Under the pieces are notes generated by a model, which worked only from the letters and a program-made list of their open reading frames with translations, was not told the DNA's origin and did not search any database. DNA of 64,000 nucleotides from Branchiostoma floridae (lineage: Eukaryota; Chordata; Leptocardii; Amphioxiformes; Branchiostomatidae), in NCBI RefSeq assembly GCF_000003815.2, contig NC_049993.1, forward strand, positions 17,825,139 to 17,889,138, given 5' to 3'. Positions 1-11,830 of the stretch are shown piece after piece. Made by a program: the position numbers and the translations under genes. Position 1 is the first letter of the stretch. Each line of letters starts with the position of its first letter.

Positions 1-631
1 CTGAGTTTCCCACAGGTTTTCAGCAGATGTGGTCAGGATTGATCCTAGCATTGATGGATGGACTTTTCTGTCAGTTTTCACTGTAGATTAGGGGTGGGTA
101 TCGGTACGGTGTACCAGTACAAAACCGGCTTTTCTTATTGGACCGGTCCGGAAAAAACGGACCTGAAAAATTTTGGTGGACCGGATGTTGGGACCTATTG
201 GAAAATGAATAGATTATATGAGTCATTTACACGTTTTGGGGCTTACCGGTCGAAGGAGCAAAGTATCGTAGAGTCTATAGTCATTTCTATCAAGGTTTTA
301 CAGTCAATCGTACAGAGGAAGTTAGCCTTGTAGGGTTTAAAACGACAGTGGGAGTCGAATACTCCACAAAACAGATCTCTTTGTAGCGAAATGGACCATT
401 GTTTTGAGCTTTGTCCATTCACAAGTTTTCACATACCGACTCAGGTCCAGGTTCAGGTCCGGACCTAGACCTGATCCTCTGGACCTGAACCAGACCTGGA
501 CCTGAAGTTTCACAATGTTTTTAGAAATTTATGTGAGGAATATATTTAGGCACCCCTATTACATGTGCTTATATCAGGTTTTCAGCAGATGTGGTCTGAA
601 CTGATGCTAGCATTGATGGATGGACTGATCA
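1..631. repeat. Direct duplication flanking an inserted element
   Basis: The stretch GGTTTTCAGCAGATGTGGTC through GATGGATGGACT appears at about 16-63 and again at about 576-626, same strand. Between them lies the TAGGGGTGG element. A short segment TATGTGAGGAATATAT with AGGCACCCCTATTACA after it (about 531-575) recurs at about 3247-3297. Confidence 0.6.
90..505 (+). mobile_element. Inverted-repeat element of the TAGGGGTGG type
   Basis: Begins TAGGGGTGGGTATCGGTAC, followed by iterated GTACCGGTAC and GGACCGGTCC-type palindromes. Its other end is an array of GGACCTG/CAGGTCC motifs in both orientations (about 440-505). The right terminus is truncated here but is preserved at 51017-51160, where the array ends CCACCCCTA, the reverse complement of the left end. 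A third, left-end fragment lies at about 46523-46605. No coding capacity is seen, so it is a non-autonomous DNA element. Confidence 0.55.
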
Positions 632-838
632 CTAACACTGTAGACTGTAAGGCTTCAAATGTTCGCAGCAGTTTGTTTTCAAGGGCTTTGTGGTGGACTT
701 TCCACTTTGAAATCCTGATTCTACAACTGTGTGTTTCAATTTATCTAGTACAATTAAATCTTTACAAAGTAACATTTAACAGAGATCTTTTGGTTTGCCA
801 AGTCCAGGGCCCTTGTTCATGCTTCATAGAATAACATG
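632..838. other. No recognised feature
   Basis: Unique-looking AT-rich sequence; no supported exon or repeat was seen. Confidence 0.4.
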
Positions 839-1305
839 TAAAAGAATCTCTTTGTTTCTTGTGATGCTTATACTTATAGAGTTAAGACTTGCTGGTCATC
901 TAACTTCAGCCCGCATACGCCCAGTACAGTAGCTCCTGTCCTATCCCAGACCTGATAGCCCTCAAGCCCTTTCCTGATAAAGAAGACAAAATACTACTAG
1001 ATAAAATGTCCATATATCTACATTAGACTATACATGTGTTATTCACAAAGATGCTGAAGTTCATTGTTTGACTTTGTAGTTGAGCAACATTTTAAGAGGT
1101 ACTTTTCAAAGCCCTGATTGTGAAGTCTAAGTTCACGCTTTATTGAAAAGAATCTCTTGGTTTTTATCACACTCACACACAGAGCTAGGTCATAATTTAT
1201 TGGTCATCTTCAGTCCTAAGAAAAGCCCAGTAGTTTTTACCCTATTCCAAGTCCTGATAGCCTAAGCCCTTTCCTGATAAGAAGACTTTAAGGACTAGAT
1301 AAGAT
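839..1305. repeat. Two-unit diverged tandem repeat
   Basis: A unit starting AAAAGAATCTCTT and ending with CCCTTTCCTGATAA.GAAGAC occurs at about 839-1010 and about 1147-1300, offset about 310 bp, with many substitutions and small indels. Confidence 0.6.
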
Positions 1306-1765
1306 TTCTGTCACTCCTCAATCTTCTGCAGTTCTGTCTTGAAGACTTTGACAGTGCCTGTCTTACAGCTGTCTGTGCCTTACATTGGGAATTCATGCAC
1401 AATTCTAAGCCTAAGGACTACATAAGATGTCATTCCTCAATCTGCTACAGTTCTGTCTTGAAGACTTTGACAGTGCCTGTCTTACAGCTGTCTGTGCCCT
1501 GCATTGGGAATTCATGCACAATTCTAAAACTAAGGACCAGATAAGATGTCTGTCACTCCTCAATCTTCTGCAGTTCTGTCTTGAAGACTTTGACAGCGCC
1601 TGTCTTACAGCTGTCTGTGCCCTGCACTGAGAATTCATGCACAATTCTAAGACTAAGGACCAGATAAGATGTCATTCCTCAATCTTCTGCAGTTCTGTCT
1701 TGAAGACTTTGACAGCGCCTGACTCACAGCTGTCTGTGCCCAGCACTGGGAATTCATGCACAATT
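1290..1765. repeat. Minisatellite, about 120-bp unit, four copies
   Basis: The anchor CAGTTCTGTCTTGAAGACTT occurs at 1329, 1448, 1571 and 1690, spacings 119, 123 and 119. Copies 1 and 3 carry TCTGTCACTCCTCAAT, copies 2 and 4 the shorter GTCATTCCTCAAT, so the array is a 242-bp two-unit higher-order repeat. The open frames across it on both strands are by-products of the repeat. Confidence 0.85.
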
Positions 1766-1847
1766 GGCACTGGCATCTCAGGCATGTTGTTTTGAAAAGC
1801 CCTGATAACAACTTGGCCCCAGAGAACCCAGGCCTTGCTGGTGTTCC

Positions 1848-2165
1848 ACACTAGCCTCTATTCCCCAATTAAGCAGAGGTTGGGTAGCAGAGATACTGTA
1901 AATGCAGAAATGTTCGTGGAGGTTTTATGTTTGCAGTTTTCACGAGGCAGTCTTACCACGAACTTAAAACCGCCGCAAACTTTTTCCCATTACAGTATGG
2001 CACTACTGCACACGAACACTCCACTTTCCCGCTAACACGAAATTAAGTGTGAACTTAAAATGCATTTACAGTAGTAGTGGGCAGGGTTTTTACTGGCTCG
2101 CTTCAGTAAAGATCTAGAGCACTACTATCTCTGCTTCCCAACCTCTACGTGGAGAATACTAGCCT
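1848..2165. mobile_element. Hairpin-ended element hosting a nested MITE
   Basis: AGAGGTTGGGTAGCAGAGAT (about 1874-1893) is inverted at about 2127-2146 (ATCTCTGCTTCCCAACCTCT), with CTAGCCTCTA near both outer sides. The TACTGTAAATGCA element 1894-2073 sits directly after the left stem. Confidence 0.5.
1894..2073. mobile_element. TACTGTAAATGCA-family MITE, copy 1
   Basis: Starts TACTGTAAATGCAGAAATG and ends ATGCATTTACAGTA (inverted ends). The body has the family's CGAACTTAAAACCGCCGC and CCGCTAACACGAAATTAAG motifs. No coding capacity. Confidence 0.85.
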
Positions 2166-4220
2166 CTACCAAGCTCTATGTAGGAAGTAGTAAAAATTGT
2201 ACCTCTCCATGCATACGTTTGGCTCAGCTATCCTCTTTGGATGTGTTTCTAGGCTGGCAGACATGAAGAAAAGGAGACAAAAAAAGAAAGCCAGACAAAA
2301 GCACATACAAACACGCCAGAGTCGAACCTCTGCTTGGAGAGAAAAATATTGGCCAAATAAATAGATGAGATAACATGCCAGAGGAGTTAGGTCGCAAATT
2401 GTACCCCCTGGCTATTAAACTCCTCTGGTGTGTTATCTATTTTTACTCTTCCAGCGATCTGTGGAGCCTGGTAAAAGCTATTGTAGTTCTACCCTTCCTG
2501 GGGATTTCAAAAAAGTCAACATTGTTCCCTTTTGGGTAGAGTAGACCCCTGGGTTCAAGATCAGGCATTAGAAACTGAATGCGTTTATTGTTGTTTATAT
2601 CAACCACTTAGCACATAACTGAACAAAGATAAAAGTAACACTCATCTATGTATCTGGCAATGAAATACAACAGAAATGATCTTTGATACGTGCTTAAGAG
2701 AAACACCAATCTAATCCTTTGGTTCTTTCATTTACAATTAATACTGGACTGGAAGAACAAAAGAGTCAGGGAGTGAAATGATATTTGATATATATAATTG
2801 AGCTCTTGTCAGATTCAAGTCTTTTGTTTTCACCATTACCTAATGCTAAAATCCTAGTCTAGAAATCAAAGAGCCAAGGAAATGAACTGTTACATTGTAT
2901 AACTTTTAAACTCTAGTAGGGGTATTTCATACGAATCATATCTAGTGGCAGCAAGACAACATCGTGTGATTGTAAAACATGCTGCCTAAAATGGGACAGA
3001 AAGTTTATCAAACAGGTCTGGTTTGTTTGGCCCAATTGTAGGAAACATGCCCCTGTACAGAGGTCAAGAGTCACCTGTACACATACATTACACAACTACA
3101 TGGAAGTACTGTGTATAAGCAGCTGATAACACTGTTTACTTGTCTTAAAAGATATCCAATCTTAGAGCTTACTCAGGGCTGTTTGTCAAAGTGCTCATAC
3201 AAATTTTATGATATTCATACTAATTCTACTTCAAGCGTATGAAATTATGTGAGGAATATATCAAGGCACCCCTATTACACATGCTTATATCAAGTATGTA
3301 TCCAATATCTCAGAGCTGCCTCTGCAAAACTTGTCAATAGCATTGGCCACAAACTACATTTCGCATAACTAGAAAGATGTTGGAAACTGCAAGAAATTAT
3401 CAAATGCCTGAATCTTTATAGCTTTTACAAGCTTTTCTATGATCTTATATTAATGCCCTGAGCAACACTTGTGGACAAAGATTTTAAACTTGCCCAAAGA
3501 TATATCCTAGATATGAGTTGATTGATCTTTAGTCATTGTGAACAGTTTACAAGCTTTAAATCATTCATGTACAATTAGGATTGATGTGTGAAATATCCAT
3601 AGTGCAGCTCCAGGCTGTTCGAAACATATTGCATTGCAGAAAATTTGAGCTTTCCGATTAATCTTCATAAATCATTTTTATCTTATACAGTAGTCAGATA
3701 TTGCTTTCCAGTATTGAACTATTTGTTTCAAAACAGTTGAGGCTGTAAAGTATGATAAGAGAATGTCATATTCTTTGGAATGATTATTTTTGCGCTACTG
3801 AAAGTGATTTGACCCCTGTTCCTCTTTGTACAAGTTGTTTTTGTTTGCTATTCTTTGGTTTAAATGTTCCATTCATGTTATTGGTTTGACCCCTGACCCT
3901 TGGCTGGCTATATACAAGCACATTTTGGGACGTTCAAAGGTAGGTTAAAGTCAATTACAAGAGTACAACTTGAAAGATCATAATATGAATAATTTCGACA
4001 GCCATTTCTGCTGATAGTGTAGATGAAGGTACAATGTAAATGGAAACTAGAGAGGCCACATTTTTTAACGAAAACGCAGGATGTTTTCAAAGGGAGAAAA
4101 GAAATAAAAAGCCTGTTGTCAAACTTGCAATGCCCTGCTTGAAAGATAAAAGTGTTGTTAGATATTTGTCTAAAAAGGCCAAATATCGTATATGAGGAAA
4201 ACCAGTTTTGTACTGGTACA
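2166..4220. other. Intergenic or intronic DNA with one short hairpin
   Basis: A hairpin of about 21-bp arms lies at about 2368-2442 (AGATAACATGCCAGAGGAGT and its near inverse). A stray CCTCTGCTTGGAGAG end is at about 2328, and the duplicated 50-bp piece is at 3247-3297. No exon was recognised. Confidence 0.4.
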
Positions 4221-4221
4221 C

Positions 4222-4515
4222 CGTACAGGTTAAAAGTTAGTTTAACCCTTCCCGCGCCTGATGGCACATAGGGCGGCACCCATCTCTGTTTTCTTAGCCC
4301 TTGGCCACACAACGCAATCACTACAGCAGGGGGCTAGTCCACTGGTAGTGGTGTGTGTTCAACTTCCATACTCTTTCCCGAATGCTGAGTGCTAAGCAGA
4401 GAAAGCAGTATGTACCATTATTAAAGTCTTTGGTATGACTCAGCCGGGGATCGAGCTCACGACACACCGAATGCAAGGCGAACACTCTACCCTCTAGGCC
4501 ATTGCACCGTACAAG
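4222..4515 (-). mobile_element. tRNA-derived SINE-like element
   Basis: On the minus strand the head reads AATGGCCTAGAGGGTAGAGT (A-box-like), then a B-box-like GAGCTCGATCCCC about 40 bases on, followed by a tRNA-unrelated body ending near GGGTGCCGCCCTATGTGCC. A related copy is at about 54998-55195 and tail fragments lie at about 28675-28740 and 42050-42235. The RNA polymerase III promoter halves are degenerate. Confidence 0.6.
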
Positions 4516-4519
4516 TACC

Positions 4520-5426
4520 CACACCTATTCCAAGTCTGTAGATAACCATTTCTAATCTATTCCTTATATGAAGAGCACCTTTAGCACATCAAGTCCGGAT
4601 GTTTGTGCAGTGAAATTGGCCCTCCTGCGCCTGACATCGATCTGGCTGCTCTCTGAACCCTCCTGGTCAAGTTTTATCAGGACCAGGAAAATCAACCTTC
4701 ATTATCTGCACTCTACCTCTCACCCACATCTCACTGTGGATTATCACACACCTGTAGGCAATAGGACGGGATAACAGTTGATTATAAAATAGCAGAGCTT
4801 TTTCAGTACTCAGTTTATATCAACTTCACTGGTCTAGGATACAGTGATTCTTATATACTGCATTAACTATTACTAAGGCCTTATAAGCTACAAATGTACT
4901 TGACTGAACAAGTTAACATTATCAATTGTCATTATCTGTACTTTACCTCTTACCCACATCTCACTAAATGGCTTACTAGGCACCTTTAGTCAATAGGACA
5001 GAATCCCAAAATAGAATACAGAAAACCTGGAAACTATTTACAGTTTCATCCCTATAATATGACAGTATGGCACTCGGTGAAAGTATGAGAGTTGAAGTTA
5101 GCCACAACATGCACAATCATGGTTGTTATGGAGAGGTTCACCGTTGTCACTTGTACAGGTTTGGATGTAAATCATCATATCCAAACACATCTTACTAGTT
5201 TTACGGGACTTTATATGCAAAGAAAACCGATAGGAAGAAGTTGGAAATAGAAACCAGACCATACCAGGGTTGGATGACTAACCATTGAATTGGAAGAGAT
5301 AAGAAAAATCCAGTCCAAATAGAACTTATTTATTTTGGTTCGTTTTTCATTTCGGAGTATAAAGGAGTTGAGCTAGGAGAATCCACATTGTGATATGAAT
5401 GTTTACTCTTTCACCCGTGTTATTCC
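4520..5426. repeat. Diverged two-unit repeat in plain AT-rich DNA
   Basis: CATTATCTGCACTCTACCTC with CCCACATCTCACT (about 4699-4770) recurs at about 4930-5003, offset about 232 bp. Nothing else is recognised in the stretch. Confidence 0.5.
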
Positions 5427-5767
5427 TTAAGGATTTTGCGAGGATGCTGGTCCTTTGAATTGCTTGGTTGCCAAAACATTTGATGAATAGGGAAGGCTAC
5501 GAGTCAACACCATTTCTGGGCCACACGGTAGCCAGTCTTGGATAATGTAGATAGAAAAGGAAAGGCTTTGGACGGTTGTGATTGTTTTGTGGATGGGGCT
5601 CAAAATACACACCTGCAGCTTGATGTTTACCGAAACATTCTTGAAATTGCTGAACAAAATATTAAAAAAATAGGTTGAATTTGCAATCTGAAAAATGTAT
5701 GCTTGGAATAGAAGTAATAGCCTGGTATAAAAGACAGGAAAACACCCCAAGCAGCTGTCTTTTATGA

Positions 5768-5850
5768 TACAGAAAGAGAGAGAGTGAGTGAGTGAGTGAC
5801 TGAGAGAGTGAGTGGGTAAGAGAGAGGGAAAGAAAAAAGAGAGAGAGGAA
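5768..5850. repeat. GA/GAGT microsatellite
   Basis: Runs of GAGA, GAGTGAGT and GAGAGAGG. The open frame through it on the minus strand (Ser/Leu/His-rich) is a microsatellite artefact. Confidence 0.85.
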
Positions 5851-5975
5851 ATGTCAACAATGAACCCTTTGTCAACAATGAATTCTGGCCATTTCAATAT
5901 CACCATTATAGAAAATCAGCATTTTGATGTTGAAAAGATGGAAACCATGTACTAGAGATAAGATTCCAGAGAGGC

Positions 5976-6110
5976 TGTGCTCTCCAAGCAGATGTTGGGT
6001 GGAGAGATCATTAGCTTCATCTCCACCCCACTTTCTGACAGCTGTTCTTTTGGCAAGAAAGCCAGAAAGAATGTAACCATTTTCCAATCTAACCTCTGCT
6101 TGGAGAGTGC
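5976..6110. mobile_element. Short MITE with CTCTCCAAGCAGA ends
   Basis: GTGCTCTCCAAGCAGATGTT on the left is mirrored by ACCTCTGCTTGGAGAGTGC on the right, about 135 bp in total. It shares its end motif with the elements at 28293 and 29930. Confidence 0.6.
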
Positions 6111-6379
6111 ATCCTCAAACATGGAAACTTTAACCAGATCTGTTGTTAGGTCTTCCCAAGTACTCACTGTGGTTTTTCTCCCCAGGTAGTCTGAAATGTG
6201 ACCTAGAGTGCCCCCATGGCTTGACCTAAGGGCTTAGGACAGACACACGGTACCAAGCATATGGTCTAAACATAGGCTCAAAGTTTCAACCAACCGAAAA
6301 GCTAACTCTAATACATATAATGAGTAATCATGGTGCTTTGTTTCTGGTACAATATAGCAGCCGATGCTATAAAGAGGAT

Positions 6380-6580
6380 CTGCATGCTCTTCTACGTAAG
6401 GCGTAGGCAGCCTATTTATTTCCTGTAATTCGTAGAGAGAACCATCTTATCTACGTAATTCGTAGCGAGGCGACCAAATTTAGCGTAATTGCCTTCCTTG
6501 ATTTAGCGTAATACGTAGGGGGTTCTTCTGAATTCAGCATAAATCGTTGTCGGGACCCCCCATGCAGACCCTCTGTAAAA
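6380..6580 (+). mobile_element. CGTAATTCGTAG-rich dispersed repeat, copy 1
   Basis: Contains repeated ACGTAATTCGTAG, TTTAGCGTAAT and TACGTAAGGCGTAGG motifs and ends GTCGGGACCCCCCATGCAGA. An inverted, clearly homologous copy lies at about 19595-19785. Confidence 0.7.
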
Positions 6581-6700
6581 CATCAGTGGAAAGCTGTCTT
6601 GTTTGATGTGTCTAATGTGCTTGCTCTGTACACACAAGGACAGAAAGTTATGTCCGGTTTTAAAGGTGTGCAAATGTCTTGTGTGTCTTGTCAGGACATA

Positions 6701-7492
6701 GCAATGGACCCTTCCAGCCGAACGCCATATCGAACACATAGAGATAGAATCCCCTGTTCTATTTCGAATACTCGGTCAAAAACAGCCCTAGTGGGACAGG
6801 AATGGCCAAAGAAAAATGCTATGCCTTTTTGTTGAAATCCACACCGGCTGAGTATAATTGTTTTGGGATGGGTAGACGCTACATAGCATTTCTTTGTTCC
6901 TGGGCAGGGTGAACATGTAAAGCAGTGTACGTAGAAGAGACGGGACTCAGCACTAGTGGACTTTGTAGTAGGGTCTTATATTTTTCATGTGGTACAAGCT
7001 CCCTCTCCGTGAGTGACCGAGCTACTTTCTTCTTAATTTGGTTTTTCTCCAGAGCATATATGCAAATGCCATGCATGCAACAAACACGGTAGAAAACCTG
7101 TCACAGATATACGTACCCAGCTTTACACCTGCATCGACCGCTTGTCAGAAACTGGGCAATCTTGCCCACCAGCAAGGTAATATTATGGAGCGCCTCCCGC
7201 TTCCGCTTTGACTGAATTTATATCGTCCTTACCGCAACTATATACGCCCCCTCCTCAAACTACTGTACCTAGTGGATGTAGTCTTACACAAAGAATGCAT
7301 AGCATTTTTCTTTCGCCCGCTATGAGAGGATTTCAGGGCCCAAAAAGCTAAACCGAAGTCAGTCGGTATCCTCAGCTTATAGCGGCAGCGGCCATGTTTT
7401 TGCAACTCGCGCCGTTTTTGACCGAGGTTTTAAAATAGAACCCGAGATCGAACGGGGCGGGGCTTATGGTGTTCGGCTGGAAGGGTCCATTG
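6701..7492. mobile_element. Non-autonomous DNA element with long inverted ends
   Basis: Left end CAATGGACCCTTCCAGCCGA is inverted at the right end (about 7472-7492); homology continues inward to CTCGGTCAAAAAC and again at AAGAAAAATGCTATG. About 790 bp, no transposase frame. The flanks show no clear target duplication. Confidence 0.75.
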
Positions 7493-8205
7493 TGTTGTTG
7501 GGTCCTTGATTTAAAAGCACACTGCTGAGCAGGAAAATCAACATCAAAATTGACTTAGAATGGAAATAACATGCAAAACGTACGAATATGACTAAAAGTA
7601 CAACAAAGCACACAAAGCGTTAAAAAGCTTCGCTTTTTTATCAATGAAATTCATTAAGTCCATGGTCAAACTGCTCTGCAGTGAAATAGTACCTACTGTC
7701 AGTCGCTATGCAAAGGAACTAAACAACAAGAAGGAGAAACAATGAAATACTCCCTCAAGAAAGACATGCAGATGAGAACCAAAAATATTACTTTGTTTGT
7801 CTTTAGGTGATGGTTGGCAGTGCAGAATGCGTATGCTCCAGTTGCAGTGTAGACAGAAAGTGTGGGGTTAAAAGCTTAGAGGGGGGTTTGTTCTAATGCT
7901 CCATTGGGATCTCAAGAAAGTCCTGCAGGTACAAAAATAGCTTGTTTGTCTTCCGCTCGGAAAGTGGGCTAATTTGGGAACACAACAATCCCAAAAGAAA
8001 TACGGGTCCTCAAACAATTCTGGGTCTGTATCTGAATCCACATTTTCTCCTATTGTCAATGACATACAGTCAATTTTGCTAAAATGCTTACGTAGGCTGC
8101 CATAGGATTGCCCTTGTTGCTTTTTAGCAAGAATTTTATACTAAAGTATCTACATGTATGCGCTTCGTGAGAAGAGTAGGGGTCACCTGATGTGTTATGC
8201 ATTAC
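7493..8205. other. No recognised gene
   Basis: Mixed AT-rich DNA. A small cysteine-rich frame near 7806-7890 was considered and rejected. Confidence 0.4.
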
Positions 8206-8262
8206 ACACACATACAAACATACACATACAGACAGACAGACAGACACACACACACACATGCA

Positions 8263-8304
<42 letters not shown>

Positions 8305-8320
8305 TACACACACTCACAAA
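8206..8320. repeat. CA microsatellite with CAGA interruptions
   Basis: Imperfect (CA)n with (CAGA)3 and a terminal A-run. Open frames on both strands through it (His/Thr or Cys/Val) are artefacts. Confidence 0.95.
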
Positions 8321-8384
8321 AAAAAAAAGATGTTTCATCCTACCCACCTGCTTCAAAGCAGCATCCTTGTGAATTAGTGCATTG

Positions 8385-8465
8385 CTGCTAATTGGTGGTT
8401 TGTAAACTGACTTCTTTTGAGCTAAAGGCCTCTAACAGCAATTTACAGTTGTGCTAATTAACAAC
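8385..8465 (+). repeat. Direct repeat upstream of the foldback element
   Basis: AATTGGTGGTTTGTAAACTGA through CAGTTGTGC is repeated in the same orientation at about 12656-12730, on the far side of the foldback element. Confidence 0.75.
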
Positions 8466-9439
8466 TAATCAAATTCTATTACTGAAATGTCCTACTACAT
8501 TGAAGTGGGGCTTTTCGTTTTCCTTTGCTTCCAAAAAAGAAGTCAAACCCAACCTGCGTAGAAAAAGCCAACTCTAGTATTCGAGTAGCCTCTTTTCACA
8601 ATACTGTTTATCACTGTTCATTGTCACTTGTATACCTCCTATGTTTATACTATGTACTTGCAATTAGCCTCCAGGCATGAACTTGCAAATAAACTTCTAT
8701 TATTACCTCTGGGATCGTGCCATAAGATTAAGAGCTGATGTCTGTAAAAACCAAGCAAAATCAGAAAAAGTTGGCCAAACTCAAAAAATCGATTTTCCTT
8801 AAATTTTGTGTGGTGGTAGGGCTTTGGTCCAAACCTACAAAAATGGCAAAGTTTTAGATCTGCGGTCACCGGTTGCCATGGCAACGGCCATTTTTCAAAA
8901 TGGCGGATTTTCAGCAAGAGAAGGCCTTGGTCGCGTCCAAAATAGGCCTCCTTTGGACTCCTGTAGCCCCCACAAATTAACAGATATTTTATTGATTCTC
9001 GGATATGTTATTACCCATATTCTAATGAAAAAAATGATATATAGTGATGCTCAAAATGTTTTTGTAGTGAGGTGCAGCAGATGTTTGAAAATGATGTGTT
9101 TTCGTGAATTTCCAAAATTGACAAAAATCAATTTTTTGACCATTTTTATTGACCATTAGCTCATTTACAGGCAAATCAATTTGCTTGATTTTTGGCACAG
9201 TTATAGTTTGAACCTTTGTATACATCATATGTAAAAAAAAGTTTGGGCCTTTTACGTATCGAACCGTGGTGGCCCCGAGAGTAAACCAATATTTCCATTT
9301 CAAGAAAATCGTAACCATAGAATTATTCCTGGAAAAACAGTCATAGCTTACCAAAAATGAATTTTAGTTTCATGTTATGTAGCAGAGGAACTTACCTATC
9401 ACTTATAAAAGCAGGGTTGTTCTAGATTTTTTTATAATT

Positions 9440-10130
9440 GCCTTTAAAATGATTTCATTGAGTTTTTTTCGTCATTTTTAGACCAAAAAATGTATATTTT
9501 GGCCCAAGCACCCTGGTATTGCAACCAAATGACCTGAAATTTGGTATAGGAATGTCCTGGACAAGTACACACATGGGTTGATAACTGGTTTGCCATGTAA
9601 TAGAACAAAATGCTGAATTTGGTGACTTTTTTTGGCATTTTCGGCCCAAAAAGTACATTTTTGGCCCCTGTACCCTGGTTTTACAACCGAATGCCCTGAA
9701 ATTTGGTATAGGAATGCCCTGGACACATGCGCACATAGATTCAATAACCATTTTGGCATACTGTTCAACAAAATGCTTAATTTTTTCCAAAAAATGTACA
9801 TTTTTGGCTCCCATACCCTGGTTTTACAACTGATGAATGACCTGGAATTCGGTATAGCAATGCCCTGAACATACATGTATGCGCACATGGATTCAATAAC
9901 ATGTTTTGCATACAGTACAACAAAATGCTTTATTTTGAACATTTTGCCATTCTTTTTTCCCAAAATCATTTTTCGCTCCTGTTCCCTGGTTTTCCAAGTA
10001 AATAACCGGTAAAAATTTGGTATAGGAGCGCCTTGGAAATGGCTTTTATAGCCCGTTTTTGCATACAGTGCAACAAAACGCTTAATGTTGTACTTTTGGG
10101 TCATTGTTTTACCCAAAGTACATTTCTGGC
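9440..10130 (-). repeat. Monomer array in the left foldback arm
   Basis: Each monomer contains a CCCTGGTTTTACAAC-type motif, then TGAAATTTGGTATAGGAATG, CCTGGACA, a CATGCGCACAT box, ACAAAATGCTTAATTTT and AAAATGTACATTTTTGGC. About five diverged units. Confidence 0.75.
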
Positions 10131-10164
10131 TCCTGTTCCCTATTAGGCATTACAGGCAAATGAC

Positions 10165-10440
10165 CTCCTAGACGCCTGTAACCCCCACAAAGTAAGAGAT
10201 ATTCTATTGATTCCCGTATATGTTATTACCCATATTTAGTAATAAGAAAAGTGATATAAAGTTATACTCGAAAGTTTTTTGTAGTGAGGTGCAGCAAATG
10301 TTAAAAGATGACGTGTCTTTGCAAATTGCCAAAAAGTTTCAGAATTTCAGATTATTTAGTTGGAAAAACAGGGTACAGGAGCCAAAATGTTTTTTTTGGG
10401 GGGGGGGGGGGTAAAAAAAATGGCAAAAAAACACACAAAA
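10165..10440. repeat. Second copy of an arm segment inside the loop
   Basis: CTGTAACCCCCACAAAGTAAG through TGTAGTGAGGTGCAGCAAATG (about 10176-10300) repeats left-arm sequence at about 8961-9090 in the same orientation, then switches to monomer sequence and a G-run at 10398-10411. This shows internal rearrangement of the element. Confidence 0.65.
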
Positions 10441-10469
10441 TTCATCATTTTGCTGTACTGTATGACAAG

Positions 10470-10925
10470 CATTCGGCTCGAAACCGAGAGGTGGCGGGTT
10501 CGAATCCGACTGCTGTGTCACCGATCTTGTGCCCTTGGGAAAGGCACTTTACACGACTTTCCTCACTTAACTCAGGTTTAAATGAGTATCTAGCTTCGGC
10601 ATCTCAAAGATGTCCACGTTCAAGGTTCAAGGTTCTAGCTTCGGCTAGTGGCCTTGGCGGGGCTTTGTGGCCGAGACAAGCCTTAGGGGCATGTTCGGGC
10701 ATGACGCACCCGCCATGACACACGAGTTGCGCGATCGGGGGTAGGAGGAACCCCTCACATCCTTGGTCGGAAGTCCTCCTAGGAGACGGAAACTCCAAAT
10801 AATAAACCTGCATCTGCTGAGGCCGTCTTACGTGGCAAACAGTTCTGTCCCTGTATGACTTAGTGCGCCAGTAGACGAGAGGGTGGAGAAGGGAGTGCAC
10901 ACCCCTCCTTCACCTTAAAAATAGT
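10470..10925 (+). mobile_element. tRNA-derived composite SINE in the foldback loop
   Basis: A B-box-like GCGGGTTCGAATCCGACTG (about 10493-10511) is followed by CCCTTGGGAAAGGCACTTTA and GACTTTCCTCACTTAACTC, a tail shared by tRNA SINEs of several invertebrates. Further on are GCGCGATCGGGGGTAGGAGG and a second module ending near GTGCACACCCCTCCTTCACC. A related tail is found inverted at about 19350-19430. Confidence 0.6.
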
Positions 10926-11019
10926 CACGTGCAGGCCAGGCAGACTGGTCGTCTAATCAACCTTTTCTGCCTACCATTGATCTTCGGATACGAAGAAACA
11001 GCCATCATCATGCCAAAAT

Positions 11020-11830
11020 TATTATTGACTCTATGTGCGCATGTGTCCAGGGCATTTCCATACCAAATTTCAGGTCATTTAGTTGTAAAACCAGGGTTCA
11101 ATGGGCCAAAAATGTACTTTTGGCGCCAAAAATTACAGAAAGAGCCAGAAATGTACTTTGGGTAAAACAATGACCAAAAATTACAACATTAAGCGTTTTG
11201 TTGCACTGTATGCAAAAACGGGCTATAAAAGCCATTTCCAAGGCCCTCCTATACCAAATTTTTACCGGTTATTTACGTGGAAAACCAGGGAACAGGAGCG
11301 AAAAATGATTTTGGGAAAAAAGAATGGCAAAATGTTCAAAATAAAGCATTTTGTTGTACTGTATGCAAAACATGTTATTGAATCCATGTGCGCATACATG
11401 TATGTTCAGGGCATTGCTATACCGAATTCCAGGTCATTCATCAGTTGTAAAACCAGGGTATGGGAGCCAAAAATGTACATTTTTGGAAAAAATTAAGCAT
11501 TTTGTTGAACAGTATGCCAAAATGGTTATTGAATCTATGTGCGCATGTGTCCAGGGCATTCCTATACCAAATTTCAGGGCATTCGGTTGTAAAACCAGGG
11601 TACAGGGGCCAAAAATGTACTTTTTGGGCCGAAAATGCCAAAAAAGTCACCAAATTCAGCATTTTGTTCTATTACATGGCAAACCAGTTATCAACCCATG
11701 TGTGTACTTGTCCAGGACATTCCTATACCAAATTTCAGGTCATTTGGTTGCAATACCAGGGTGCTTGGGCCAAAATATACATTTTTTGGTCTAAAAATGA
11801 CGAAAAAACTCAATAAAATCATTTTAAAGG
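11020..11830 (+). repeat. Monomer array in the right foldback arm
   Basis: Mirror of the left array, in forward sense: GTAAAACCAGGGTACAGGGG, CCAAAAATGTAC, AAGCATTTTGTTG, GTGCGCATGTGTCCAGGGCA, CTATACCAAATTTCAGG. At least one additional unit (about 11020-11130) lies inside the loop beyond the mirrored part. Confidence 0.75.

Noticed and set aside
5427-5906. 159-codon minus-strand frame
   Set aside because: Its Ser/Leu/His repeat is the GA/GAGT microsatellite, and the rest has no family resemblance.
7806-7905. Small cysteine-rich frame (AECVCSSCSVDRKCG) after a TTTAG acceptor-like site
   Set aside because: Too short, no six-cysteine EGF spacing, no donor, followed by a stop; not compatible with a module.
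8056-8391. Cys/Val and His/Thr-rich frames
   Set aside because: Translation of a CA microsatellite.
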